The translations under genes and the position numbers were made by a program. The notes beneath the pieces are model-generated. The model worked only from the letters and a program-made list of their open reading frames with translations, had not been told where the DNA came from and made no database searches. A DNA stretch of 53,839 bases from CAYTZH01 sp964442285. GTDB taxonomy: Bacteria > Myxococcota_A > UBA9160 > JAFDET01. Each line of letters opens with the position of its first letter. Position 1 is the stretch's first letter. Below, piece after piece: positions 20,501-27,251 of the stretch. Location: positions 1-53,839 of the forward strand of contig CAYTZH010000038.1 in NCBI GenBank assembly GCA_964442285.1, written 5' to 3'.

Positions 20501-21190
20501 CGACTCGACCTCGTCGCCCAGCAGCTCCACGCGCACCGGGCGCGCGCGCTGGGGCGGGAAGAAGTCCAGAATCCCGCCCCGCACCGAGACCTCGCCGCGC
20601 TCCTCCACCAGCGGCTGGCGCGTGTAGCCCGCCGCCAGCAGCGTGCCGACCAGGGCGTCCCGGTCGACGGTCTGACCCACCTCGAGATGGACCGAGCGGC
20701 CCCGCACCAGCTCCCGCGAGGGCACCACCATGGCCAGGGCGGTCCACGGGGCCACCACCACGGGCGCGGGCTCGCGGGTCCCCGCGGACCTCGCCGCGCC
20801 CAGCCGGTCGTCCGGGGGCGCGCTCGCCAGCCAGCGGTACAGGACCTCCATGCGCTGGGCGACGACGAAGGGCTGAGGCGAGAAGCGGTCGTAGGGAAGC
20901 GTGTCGTGGCGGGGGAAGGCGCGAAGCCGTCCCGGGCCGAGCCCCTTCTCGCCGAGGGTCGCGCGGAGGTCGGCGAGCAGCGCGTCCGCTGCCTTTGCGC
21001 CCCGGGTGAGGAAGAGCACGGGCCGGTCGCCGTGGGCCTGCACCAGCCGCGCGGCGAAGGCGGCCCGGGCCGCGCCGCGCAGGCCCGTCAGGCAGACCGG
21101 CGCCTCGCGGCGATCGATCCGCTCGACGACCTGCTCGAGGTCGCGAAGCGATGCGAGCTCCAGGCCCTCTTCGGCCAGCGCGAGACCCAT
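17579..21190 (-). CDS. mfd: transcription-repair coupling factor
   Basis: A protein of about 1203 residues that removes stalled RNA polymerase from lesions and recruits UvrA. The N-terminal UvrB-homology region includes LTGLRGAARAAFAARL and GGILDFFP. The RNA polymerase interaction domain follows, with HAEHGIGIYRGL. The RecG-like SF2 motor has Walker A GDVGYGKTE near residue 680, DEEH near 780 and QLRGRVGRS. The C-terminal UvrA-binding repression domain ends the protein. ATG 21190 is preferred because MGLALAEEGLEL starts the fold; a GTG at 21226 would add 12 residues. Being near uvrA on the chromosome fits its repair role. Confidence 0.97.
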   Translation of the reverse strand: MGLALAEEGLELASLRDLEQVVERIDRREAPVCLTGLRGAARAAFAARLVQAHGDRPVLFLTRGAKAADALLADLRATLGEKGLGPGRLRAFPRHDTLPYDRFSPQPFVVAQRMEVLYRWLASAPPDDRLGAARSAGTREPAPVVVAPWTALAMVVPSRELVRGRSVHLEVGQTVDRDALVGTLLAAGYTRQPLVEERGEVSVRGGILDFFPPQRARPVRVELLGDEVESIREFDAASQRSQGALGRVVAAPARELLLDRALVVERSERLRELAAELRVPARAVDELVDGLLRGHVPPGGEALAPLIQPSVETVLDFLPEDTLVAIDDPGAGRERLLGYAREALENYDAARATGRLVPAPDALLLDAEALEQRVLDRRPVVFDRLGLGSERFGVHRYAVRAYGHDELRASLTRWRTRDRALEPLVEQIERWKEDHWRTVLVVSALSSAERLRALLAEYGLRTSVARDPRPVWRWSRPGHVEIRVAAVSEGFCLPLEELAVVTEEEIFGPRQRRRARARWSEGPGVEALGQLEPGDFLVHAEHGIGIYRGLVELAAGGADGEFLRIEYEGGDKLFLPVHRLNLVQRYVGAEGVKPRIDRLGGATWEKARRGVRKSLRMMAAELLKVHAARELALGHAFAPPDRTFEAFEAAFPFEETPDQAAAIQDVMADLGRAQPMDRLVCGDVGYGKTEVAIRAAFRAVMEGKQVAVLVPTTILAQQHEESFRKRFEGYPVRIESFSRFRTPAEARAVLEGLATGAVDIVVGTHRLIQKSVVYRDLGLLVVDEEHRFGVRHKERIKQLKKTVDVLTLTATPIPRTLQLAFTGLRDLSVINTPPADRLSIRTQVCRFSEGLVREAILREVRRGGQVFFVHNRVQSIGSMAELLERVVPEVKVIVAHGQMPERTLEDRMLAFMHGKADVLLCTTIIESGLDIPRANTMIVNRGDRLGLAQLYQLRGRVGRSSHRAYCYVLVPGEDALSADAQRRLEAIRDLSELGSGFRLANMDLEIRGAGNLLGAEQSGQLGAVGYETYMEMLAETIDELRGNARTAEVDPEIRLPVAARLPEDYVADVSQRLVLYKRLASAPDDAEVDTIRDELLDRYGPLPPEAEQLVEVIRLKIAARGLGVAAVDFRAGEIALTAGPQTRIDPKRLLNLMSRAASGVRVTPDQKIFARTASAEPSDLFAAARGLLQRLGAGAARPPALPR

Positions 21191-21285
21191 GACGAACCGA
21201 CTCTCCGTTCTGCGGGCGCCAGACACGACGAGCCCCGCACCCCCGCCGCGGGACGGGGGCCGGAGCAGACTCGGACAGTCCTAGC

Positions 21286-22203
21286 TTAGCGACTCGACGA
21301 GGTGCGGGTCGGCGCGCCGGGCCCGTAGCGTCGGCCCACAGTCAGCGCGTCGGTTCCGCGGAAGCGCACCGGCAGGGTCCGGGCGCGGCCGCGCCGGTCG
21401 AAGACCTGGACGTGGAAGTGGAGGTGGGGGCCGCTCGCATAGCCGCTGCGGCCGCTCGCGCCGAGGCGGTCGCCGGCGGCCACGCGCTGGCCCTCGCGCA
21501 CGGCGATCCCGGCGCGCAGGTGCTGATACGCGGCCAGGGTGCCGTCGGCGTGGAGGATCACGACCCGGTTGCTGCGCTTCCGGAAGCGCTCCTGCAGGGC
21601 GCCCGGTCCGAAGCCGTCGACCACCCGGTAGACCACGCCGTCGCGCGCGGCGAGCACGGGCGTCCCCTCCGGCAGGCCGAAGTCGTAGGCGTGGATCCCG
21701 GCATGGGAGATCTCGCCCCGCGGTCCCTGGACCAGCCGCGCGGAGACGCCGCCGAAGGGCCAGTCGTAGAGGTGCCGGTCGGGGCGGGCGCCCGGCCGCC
21801 CCGCGGCGATGCGCGCATCGGTGGTGTAGCCCCACGCTCGTCCGCGCTCGATCGCGTCGAGGCGCACCAACACGACGTCGGTGCCGGCCGGGACCTCGAC
21901 CCGCACCGGCAGGGGGCGACTCGAGCGCAGGTTCCGCATCTCGGGCACCGCCAGCTTCACGCTCACCGGGACGTGGCAGCGATTGCGCGCGAGGAGCTCC
22001 ACCCGGTCGCGCGCCTCCCGGGCGTCGACGGCCACCCGGCCCTCGCACGGACTCGCGCCGGCCGCCGCCCGCGGCGGGTCGGGCGCCGGAGCCGGCCCGC
22101 GTGTCCGGCAGGCCAGGGTTGGGCAGGCCAGGGCGGCCGCGGCCACCGCGAGCAGGCCGCTCGCGGTCCGGAATCGACGAGGCCGGGGGGCGAAGCTCGG
22201 CAT
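21286..22203 (-). CDS. M23-family (LytM-type) metallopeptidase, exported
   Basis: A 305-residue protein with a hydrophobic N-terminal segment (about residues 12-30) containing Cys27 and Cys32. It could be a lipoprotein, though neither cysteine has a canonical lipobox. The C-terminal peptidase domain (about 165-275) has HAGIHAYDFGLPEGTPV, DGVVYRV and the metal-binding GPHLHFHV with H260 and H262. M23 enzymes cleave peptidoglycan cross-links or act as amidase activators. ATG 22203 is the only sensible start for the leader. mfd starts 95 bases downstream on the same strand, and a dyad lies upstream in the divergent region. Confidence 0.9.
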   Translation of the reverse strand: MPSFAPRPRRFRTASGLLAVAAAALACPTLACRTRGPAPAPDPPRAAAGASPCEGRVAVDAREARDRVELLARNRCHVPVSVKLAVPEMRNLRSSRPLPVRVEVPAGTDVVLVRLDAIERGRAWGYTTDARIAAGRPGARPDRHLYDWPFGGVSARLVQGPRGEISHAGIHAYDFGLPEGTPVLAARDGVVYRVVDGFGPGALQERFRKRSNRVVILHADGTLAAYQHLRAGIAVREGQRVAAGDRLGASGRSGYASGPHLHFHVQVFDRRGRARTLPVRFRGTDALTVGRRYGPGAPTRTSSSR

Positions 22204-22236
22204 CGCCCCAGAACATCGGCCGTCCGGGGCGGGTCC

Positions 22237-22254
22237 GGTGTGATCTCGCACACC
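22237..22254. promoter_or_regulatory. 18-bp dyad in a divergent promoter region
   Basis: GGTGTG at 22237-22242 and CACACC at 22249-22254 form a perfect inverted repeat with a six-base spacer. It is 34 bases upstream of the M23 gene and 79 bases upstream of the gene at 22333, so one regulator could control both. The binding protein is unknown. Confidence 0.5.
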
Positions 22255-22332
22255 TCCCGGGGTCGAATCCTTGCGAAAGGTTCCGGCGGCTTCTGCCGAT
22301 GCATGAGGAGACCCGCGACCCCGGAGGACCCC

Positions 22333-22935
22333 ATGACCCTGCCCGTCCCGAGCTCGGCCGTCGCAGTGCTGGTGGCCCTGTTCCTGGCGGCGGCCGCCGC
22401 CGCCAACCCGCCCGCGAGGCCGGCCAACCCCTCCGCTCCGCCCGCCGCCGCCTCGACCGAGGTGGAGACGGTGCAGGGCCCGCTGCTCTTCGTGACCGGC
22501 CTGGTGCAGCCGTTCGTGCGCCTCGAGATCCGCGTCAACGACGCGGTGGCCGCGGTCGTGACCACCGGAGCGCGACCGCGGGCCTTCGCCAAGGACGTCG
22601 ATCCGGCGTTGCTGCGCGACGGCGCCAACTCCTTCGAGGTCCGCTACCAGCTCCGCGGCGAGCCCACCGGCCCGGCCGACGCGGGCGCGCCGGAGCCTCC
22701 GCCCGCGGCGGACCCGATCGAGCTCGAGGCCGGCCGGGCGGCGGCCGGCAGCGCCTTCCACGTGGCGCTGCATCGGGCCGCGGACGCGAGCGGCAAGCCC
22801 TCCCCCATCGCCAACCTGGCGCTGCTCCGGGGGCCGCTGCGGACCCTGGCCAGCCGGGCGGCGGGCGGCGTCTCGCAGCTGGTCTCGGCCTTCGAGCTGG
22901 CCCTTCCGGCCGCGCCCGATCCCGCCGAGTTCTAG
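22333..22935 (+). CDS. secreted protein of unknown function
   Basis: A 200-residue protein whose N-terminus (PVPSSAVAVLVALFLAAAAA) is a clear signal peptide, followed by a Pro/Ala-rich linker. A beta-rich segment, FVTGLVQPFVRLEIRVNDAV, shown here as two parts TGLVQPFVRLEI and RVNDAVAAVV, looks like a small immunoglobulin-like or bacterial glucodextranase-type strand set, but I do not recognise a family. GGAGG at 22323-22327 precedes ATG 22333. It is divergent from the M23 peptidase and 66 bases upstream of the NagZ-like gene, so a cell-envelope role is a reasonable guess. Confidence 0.75.
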   Translation: MTLPVPSSAVAVLVALFLAAAAAANPPARPANPSAPPAAASTEVETVQGPLLFVTGLVQPFVRLEIRVNDAVAAVVTTGARPRAFAKDVDPALLRDGANSFEVRYQLRGEPTGPADAGAPEPPPAADPIELEAGRAAAGSAFHVALHRAADASGKPSPIANLALLRGPLRTLASRAAGGVSQLVSAFELALPAAPDPAEF

Positions 22936-22953
22936 CCGCAGGGACCCGAGCCG

Positions 22954-23022
22954 ATATCCGCGGCCCGTGCAGCCCCGGGTCGGCGAGCATATCCTCGGCC
23001 CGTGCAGCCCCGGGTCGGCGAG
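22954..23022 (+). repeat. 35-bp-period tandem duplication over the NagZ start
   Basis: Bases 22954-22987 and 22989-23022 are near-identical (one mismatch, G22960 against T22995). Each copy contains GTGCAGCCCCGGGTCGGC, so the start codon of the next gene is present twice, at 22967 and 23002, in different frames. Only the second leads into the glycosidase. Confidence 0.95.
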
Positions 23023-24015
23023 CTCCTGGCACTGGGTTTCCGCGGTACGCGCGTTCCGTTCTGGCTGCGCGACTTCGAGCGCCGTCACGGACTCGGCGGC
23101 GTCCTGCTCTTCGACCGCGACCTGCGCAGCCGCGGGCCACGCAACGTCGAGTCGCCGGCCCAGCTGCGGGCCCTGTGCGAGGCCCTCCACGCCCTGCCCT
23201 CCCGGCCGCTGGTGCTGGTGGACCAGGAAGGCGGCCAGGTCCGGCGTCTCAAGGAGGCGCGCGGCTTCGCGCCCCTGCCGAGCGCGGCGGCGCAGGCGGC
23301 GTTGCCCCGGGCGGCCCGCCGCGCGCTCCTCCGGGCCAGCTGCGAGCAGATGGCAGGGCTCGGCATCGACATGGACCTCGCTCCCGTGGTGGACGTCGAT
23401 GCGAACCCGGACAACCCGAATCTCGGCGCCCTCGAGCGCTGCTTCTCGGCGGACCCGGCCGTGGTGGCCGAGAACGCGCGGCTGTGGGCCGACGCGGCGC
23501 GCCGCGCCGGCCTCCTGCTCTGCCTCAAGCACTATCCCGGCCTGGGCGCCGCCCGCACCGATAGCCACACCCATCGGACCGATCTGAGCGGCACGCTCGA
23601 CCCCACCCAGCTCGATCTCTTCCACGTGCTCGCCGCGGAGACTCCCGGCCGGGCCGTGCTGCTCTGCCACGCCCTGGTGAAGGAGTGGGATCCCGAGCGA
23701 CCCGTCAGCGTGTCGCCCGCCGCGGTCGGCCGGCTCCGGGAGGCCGTGCCCGAGGCGCTGCTGCTCAGCGACGACCTGGGGATGCAGGGCGTGCGCGCCT
23801 GGCTCGACGTCCCGGCGGCCGCGGTCGCCGCACTGGCCGCGGGCGTCGACCTGGCCCTGGTGGGCAACAACCTGGCCGGGGCCGACGCGGACCCGCGCGC
23901 GCTGGCCAGTCGGCTCGAGGAGGCGGTCGCCGCCGATCCGCGGCTCGCGGAGCGCGCGCGGGCGGCTGCGGCCCGGGTGGCTCAGCGGAAGCGGGCGTTC
24001 TCGGGATCGGCGTAG
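23002..24015 (+). CDS. glycoside hydrolase family 3, NagZ-like beta-N-acetylhexosaminidase
   Basis: A 337-residue single TIM-barrel GH3 enzyme without signal peptide, so cytoplasmic like NagZ of peptidoglycan recycling. Motifs are VLVDQEGGQVRRL, MDLAPVVDVD, KHYPGLG followed by TDSH (the Asp-His dyad loop) and LLLSDDLGMQGV with the nucleophile Asp. The usual GHG after KHFP is GLG here. GTG 23002 is the second copy of a duplicated start region; the first copy is out of frame. The gene converges with a YkgJ-like gene and overlaps it by 34 bases. Confidence 0.92.
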   Translation: MQPRVGELLALGFRGTRVPFWLRDFERRHGLGGVLLFDRDLRSRGPRNVESPAQLRALCEALHALPSRPLVLVDQEGGQVRRLKEARGFAPLPSAAAQAALPRAARRALLRASCEQMAGLGIDMDLAPVVDVDANPDNPNLGALERCFSADPAVVAENARLWADAARRAGLLLCLKHYPGLGAARTDSHTHRTDLSGTLDPTQLDLFHVLAAETPGRAVLLCHALVKEWDPERPVSVSPAAVGRLREAVPEALLLSDDLGMQGVRAWLDVPAAAVAALAAGVDLALVGNNLAGADADPRALASRLEEAVAADPRLAERARAAAARVAQRKRAFSGSA

Positions 24016-24554
24016 CGCTTCAGGCGCTGGCGCTGCCAGCGCAGCCAGGCACGCCGCGTCCAGCGCTCGAGCCAGGCCAGGCGGCGCTCGGCCACGGGCC
24101 GGCCCCCCCGCAGCACCGTGACGTGCTCGCCCCGGATCCGCTGCTCCTCGTCGCCCGGCAGGAGCAGCCGGCACTCGCGGTCCGGGTCCAGCGCGTCCCC
24201 GGCGTCGCTGATCCGCACGGGCAGGCTCTCGCGGTAGCGGCGGGTGATGGCCCGAAGGCGCGGCGATCGGTCGTGGGCGCCGGGCTCCGCCTCCACCACG
24301 CGCAGCTCCGGGACGCCGCCCCGCGACACCACGTCGAGCAGCGCGCCAAGGCGGTCGGGTCGATCGCCCTCCTCGAGACCGCCGCGCAGCCAGAGACAGG
24401 CGTACTCGCGGCAGATGCGGGGTCGGATGGGGTGGATGCCGCAGCCCGGCGGCTGGGCGCGGAGCTTCGGGCAGGGCGCTCCCGCGAGCTTCGCCAGCTC
24501 GTCCACGCGCAGGACGCGGCAGCAGAGGGTGCACTCGCCGCAGGACCGGGACAC
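23982..24554 (-). CDS. YkgJ-like cysteine-cluster protein
   Basis: A 190-residue protein opening with CGECTLCC, the start of the zinc/iron-chelating YkgJ domain, with further ligands CGIH and ICREYACLW. Known members bind a metal or Fe-S centre; the role is undefined. The C-terminal half is Arg-rich and its last 34 bases overlap the NagZ-like gene tail to tail. It is 12 bases downstream of the ACT-domain gene on the same strand, so the two are likely co-transcribed. Confidence 0.85.
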   Translation of the reverse strand: MSRSCGECTLCCRVLRVDELAKLAGAPCPKLRAQPPGCGIHPIRPRICREYACLWLRGGLEEGDRPDRLGALLDVVSRGGVPELRVVEAEPGAHDRSPRLRAITRRYRESLPVRISDAGDALDPDRECRLLLPGDEEQRIRGEHVTVLRGGRPVAERRLAWLERWTRRAWLRWQRQRLKRYADPENARFR

Positions 24555-24566
24555 GGCCGAAGGCTA

Positions 24567-25202
24567 TCACGCGCCGGTGGTGGGTCGGCTCCCGGCGCGG
24601 CGCCGTTCGAGGACGCGCACCAATGCCGCGGCCGCCGCCGGCGTCGGTCGGCTGCCGCCCACACCGAGTAGCCAGAAGCGATCCTCGACGGTCTCCTCGC
24701 GGGTGCGCAGCGCGAGCTGGTGGGGGTAGAGGCCGACCCCGGAGAAGGCGTCGAGCAGCTGCGCCAGGAAGCCGAGCCGGTCCCGCCCGCGCACGGACAC
24801 CGTGACGGGGCCGTCGGGCGAGGGAGAGACCTCGAAGTCGAGGATCTCGATGGCCGCATCGGTGCCCACCAGGGTCGGCCGATGGCTCGCCGCCCGGACG
24901 AAGTCGAGGCCGGCGGGGTCCGCGCCCGGGCGGGAGGCGCGGAGCTGGAAGCGCGCCGCCCAGCGTCGGGTGCGCACGCGCCGGGCGTCGCCCGCCACGA
25001 TGCCCAGGCCCGAGGCGAAGCAGTGCAGGGCGAGGTTTCCGCTCCACTCGAGGGGGAGCGAGCCCCAGAGGTCGAGGCTCCAGCCCTCGTCGGCGCGCTG
25101 GCACCTCGCGCCGGGTCGCGTCTCCACGACCGCACGCCGCACGAGGTCGCCGAAGCTGACCCCGCCCGAGCCCGCGCCGAGGCGGTCGGATTCGACGTGC
25201 AT
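24567..25202 (-). CDS. ACT-domain-containing protein, GlnD C-terminus-like
   Basis: A 211-residue protein from ATG 25202, with GGGGGAGAG upstream. The C-terminal ~70 residues (VSVRGRDRLGFLAQLLDAF, then GLYPHQLALRT and VEDRFWLLG) look like the ACT domain at the end of GlnD and other uridylyltransferases, which senses small ligands. The first ~120 residues have a beta-rich pattern (SLPLEWSGNLALHCFASGLG) that may be a second, diverged ACT repeat. No transferase domain is present. The gene stands between a glycosyltransferase and the YkgJ-like gene; ligand and target are unknown. Confidence 0.65.
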   Translation of the reverse strand: MHVESDRLGAGSGGVSFGDLVRRAVVETRPGARCQRADEGWSLDLWGSLPLEWSGNLALHCFASGLGIVAGDARRVRTRRWAARFQLRASRPGADPAGLDFVRAASHRPTLVGTDAAIEILDFEVSPSPDGPVTVSVRGRDRLGFLAQLLDAFSGVGLYPHQLALRTREETVEDRFWLLGVGGSRPTPAAAAALVRVLERRRAGSRPTTGA

Positions 25203-25365
25203 CGTCTCTCCCCCGGAGCGCCCGACGAACCACCCGACGCACCACCCGACGCTCCTGCTGTGCAGTATCCGTGCCCGAACGTCCGGCCCGGAGCGCGCGC
25301 TCCGCCGTGCTGCGGCCGGCGGTCTGCTGCGTTCCCGGGCAGTCCGCGCGGCGGTCCCGGGGCCG
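25203..25365. other. intergenic region upstream of the ACT gene
   Basis: It contains a short 12-base tandem repeat, ACCACCCGACGC-type, around 25228-25252. It probably holds the ACT gene promoter, but I could not place -10/-35 boxes. Confidence 0.35.
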
Positions 25366-26499
25366 TCAGCCGAGCGACGCCACCAGCGCGAGGATCTCGC
25401 GCGCCAGCCGATCGGGGGCGTGGCGGCGCAGGAGCAGGGCCCGCCCGCCGGCACCGAGCGTCGCGGCGAGGTCGGGCTGCGCGAAGACGCGCGCCAGCGC
25501 TTGGCCCAGGGCCGGAGCGTCGGCGCGGGCGTCGAGCAGCCAGGCCGACTCCCCGTGGCGGAAGCCGTCGGCCACCGGGGCGAAGGCGACGATGGGCCGG
25601 GCCGCCTCCATGTAGTTCAACAGCTTCACGGGGAACCCTCCGCGCGCCCGACGCGGCAGCACGCAGACCCGCGCCCCGTGGGTCAGGGCCCGGATCTCCG
25701 CGACCGGGGAGCACAGCACGCGGAGCGCCCCGAGACGTTCGGCCCCGCGCGGGTCGTGGGTGGCGGCGACCACGGGGATCTCCGGATGGCGGGCCGCCGC
25801 CTCCGCCAGCAGCGCCAGGTCCTGGTAGGCGTCGAGGTTGCCGGCGTAGAGGACGAATCCTCCCGGCTCGAGGCCGTGGCGCCGACAGGCCGCCACCACC
25901 GTCTCCGCGGGTGGGGCGGGGGCAGGCGCGAGCCCCGGCGGGATCACGCGGACCGGGCCGCGGGCGTGGCGTTCCAGGGCCTCCGCCGCCGCCCGGGAGA
26001 CGGCGATCACGGCCTCGCAGCGTCGGGCCAGGCCGGCGTCGAGGGCGCCGCCGACGGGCGCGAGCCAGCCGCGTCCGCCGACATGGGCGGGAAGCTCCTC
26101 GCGCCAGAGCGTGTGCGCCACGTAGACCACCGGAGCGCCGGTCGCGGGTCGCGCCAGCAGCGCCGCTGCGGCCGCTTCGGCGTTGTGGGCCAGCACCGCC
26201 TCGGGTCGCCAGCGCCGGCACTCGCGCGCGAGCAGCCAGGCCAGCGCCAGGTCGGCCATCGGCTTGGCGGCACTGAAGCCCGCCCGGGTGCGCCGCGGGG
26301 AGAGCAGCGCCGGGGTGCGCACCACCGCCAGGTCGGCGAGCTCCCCGCCGCCGGCCGGTCGGCCGGTCCGCCCGTAGCAGAGCAGCCGCACCTCGGCGCC
26401 CGACGCCGCGAGCGCCCGACACTGCTCGCCGGCATAGACCTGGGACCCCTGCGGCACCGGGAAGCGGAAGGCCCCCACCACCGCCAGGCGGGGGATCAC
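25366..26499 (-). CDS. glycosyltransferase, GT-B fold (family 4-like)
   Basis: A 377-residue cytosolic protein. The N-terminal half has FPVPQGSQVYAGEQCRAL and VYVAHTLWREELP; the C-terminal half has VLYAGNLDAYQDLALLAEA and the donor-binding region RGGFPVKLLNYMEAARPIV, typical of GT4 enzymes where the nucleotide sugar binds. GTG 26499 overlaps the stop of the preceding GT2 gene as GTGA, implying coupled translation. It is last in a run icd-like, phosphatase-like, GT2, GT4. Substrate is unknown; a glycolipid or surface glycan is inferred from the neighbours. Confidence 0.88.
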   Translation of the reverse strand: MIPRLAVVGAFRFPVPQGSQVYAGEQCRALAASGAEVRLLCYGRTGRPAGGGELADLAVVRTPALLSPRRTRAGFSAAKPMADLALAWLLARECRRWRPEAVLAHNAEAAAAALLARPATGAPVVYVAHTLWREELPAHVGGRGWLAPVGGALDAGLARRCEAVIAVSRAAAEALERHARGPVRVIPPGLAPAPAPPAETVVAACRRHGLEPGGFVLYAGNLDAYQDLALLAEAAARHPEIPVVAATHDPRGAERLGALRVLCSPVAEIRALTHGARVCVLPRRARGGFPVKLLNYMEAARPIVAFAPVADGFRHGESAWLLDARADAPALGQALARVFAQPDLAATLGAGGRALLLRRHAPDRLAREILALVASLG

Positions 26500-27251
26500 A
26501 GCTCGGCGTCGGCCTGAGGGCGCGGCGCCGAGCGGGGCAGCCCCTTCAGCTCGCCATGGAGCAGGACGAGCTCCTTCAGGGCGCGAAGGATGACCCGGGG
26601 GCGCGCGCCGCTCTGGCGACCGCGCCGGCGGCGCCGGTGCGAGACCGGGATCTGGTGCACCCGCGCGCCCGCGGCGCGGGCCCGCACGAGGATCTCGGTG
26701 TTGACGAAGGCGCCGAGGGAGGCGATCGGCATGGCGGCGATGACCGGTCGGCGGAAGACCTTGAAGGCGCAGTCGATATCGCGCACGCGCAGGCCGAAGA
26801 GCGTACGCACGAGCATCCCCCAGCCGAGGGCGAGCAGCCGCCGCAGCCACGGATCGCGACGCGGCGAGCGGTATCCCGCCACCACGTCGAAGGACTCGGT
26901 GTGCTCCAGCAGGTGGCGAAGCTCCTCCAGATCGAACTGGAGGTCTGCGTCGGTGAAGAAGACCAGTTCGCCCCGGGCGTCGCGCAGGCCGGACCGGAGC
27001 GCCGCCCCGTAGCCGCGGTTGGAGGGATGGCGCAGCAGTCGCACCCGCGGGTCCTGCTGGCTGCGGCGCTCGACCTCCTCCGCGCTCTTGTCGCGGCTGC
27101 CGTCGTCGACGACCACGATCTCGAAATCGGCGGCGAGCGCCGGGGCGAGGGCCAGCGCCGTGTCCAGTGCCTCGCCGATGTTCCCCTCCTCGTCGAAGAC
27201 GGGGAAGACCAGGGAGAGCGTCGGACGCGCGGAGGGCCGGGGCGCGCTCAT
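26496..27251 (-). CDS. family 2 glycosyltransferase, polyprenyl-phosphate type
   Basis: A 251-residue GT-A enzyme without membrane helices. It has VFPVFDEEGNI, EIVVVDDGSRDKS, SNRGYGAALRSGL, the metal-binding FFTDADLQFD and the acceptor-side segment RDIDCAFKVFRR, typical of dolichyl/polyprenyl-phosphate mannose or glucose transferases. The C-terminus is strongly basic (HRRRRRGRQSG), probably for membrane-surface contact. ATG 27251 overlaps the stop of the upstream gene as ATGA. It may supply a lipid-linked sugar for the adjacent GT4 enzyme. Confidence 0.9.
   Translation of the reverse strand: MSAPRPSARPTLSLVFPVFDEEGNIGEALDTALALAPALAADFEIVVVDDGSRDKSAEEVERRSQQDPRVRLLRHPSNRGYGAALRSGLRDARGELVFFTDADLQFDLEELRHLLEHTESFDVVAGYRSPRRDPWLRRLLALGWGMLVRTLFGLRVRDIDCAFKVFRRPVIAAMPIASLGAFVNTEILVRARAAGARVHQIPVSHRRRRRGRQSGARPRVILRALKELVLLHGELKGLPRSAPRPQADAEL

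Noticed and set aside
22967..23587. 206-residue frame from the first copy of the duplicated NagZ start
   Set aside because: Out of frame with the glycosidase and without motifs; likely a by-product of the duplication.
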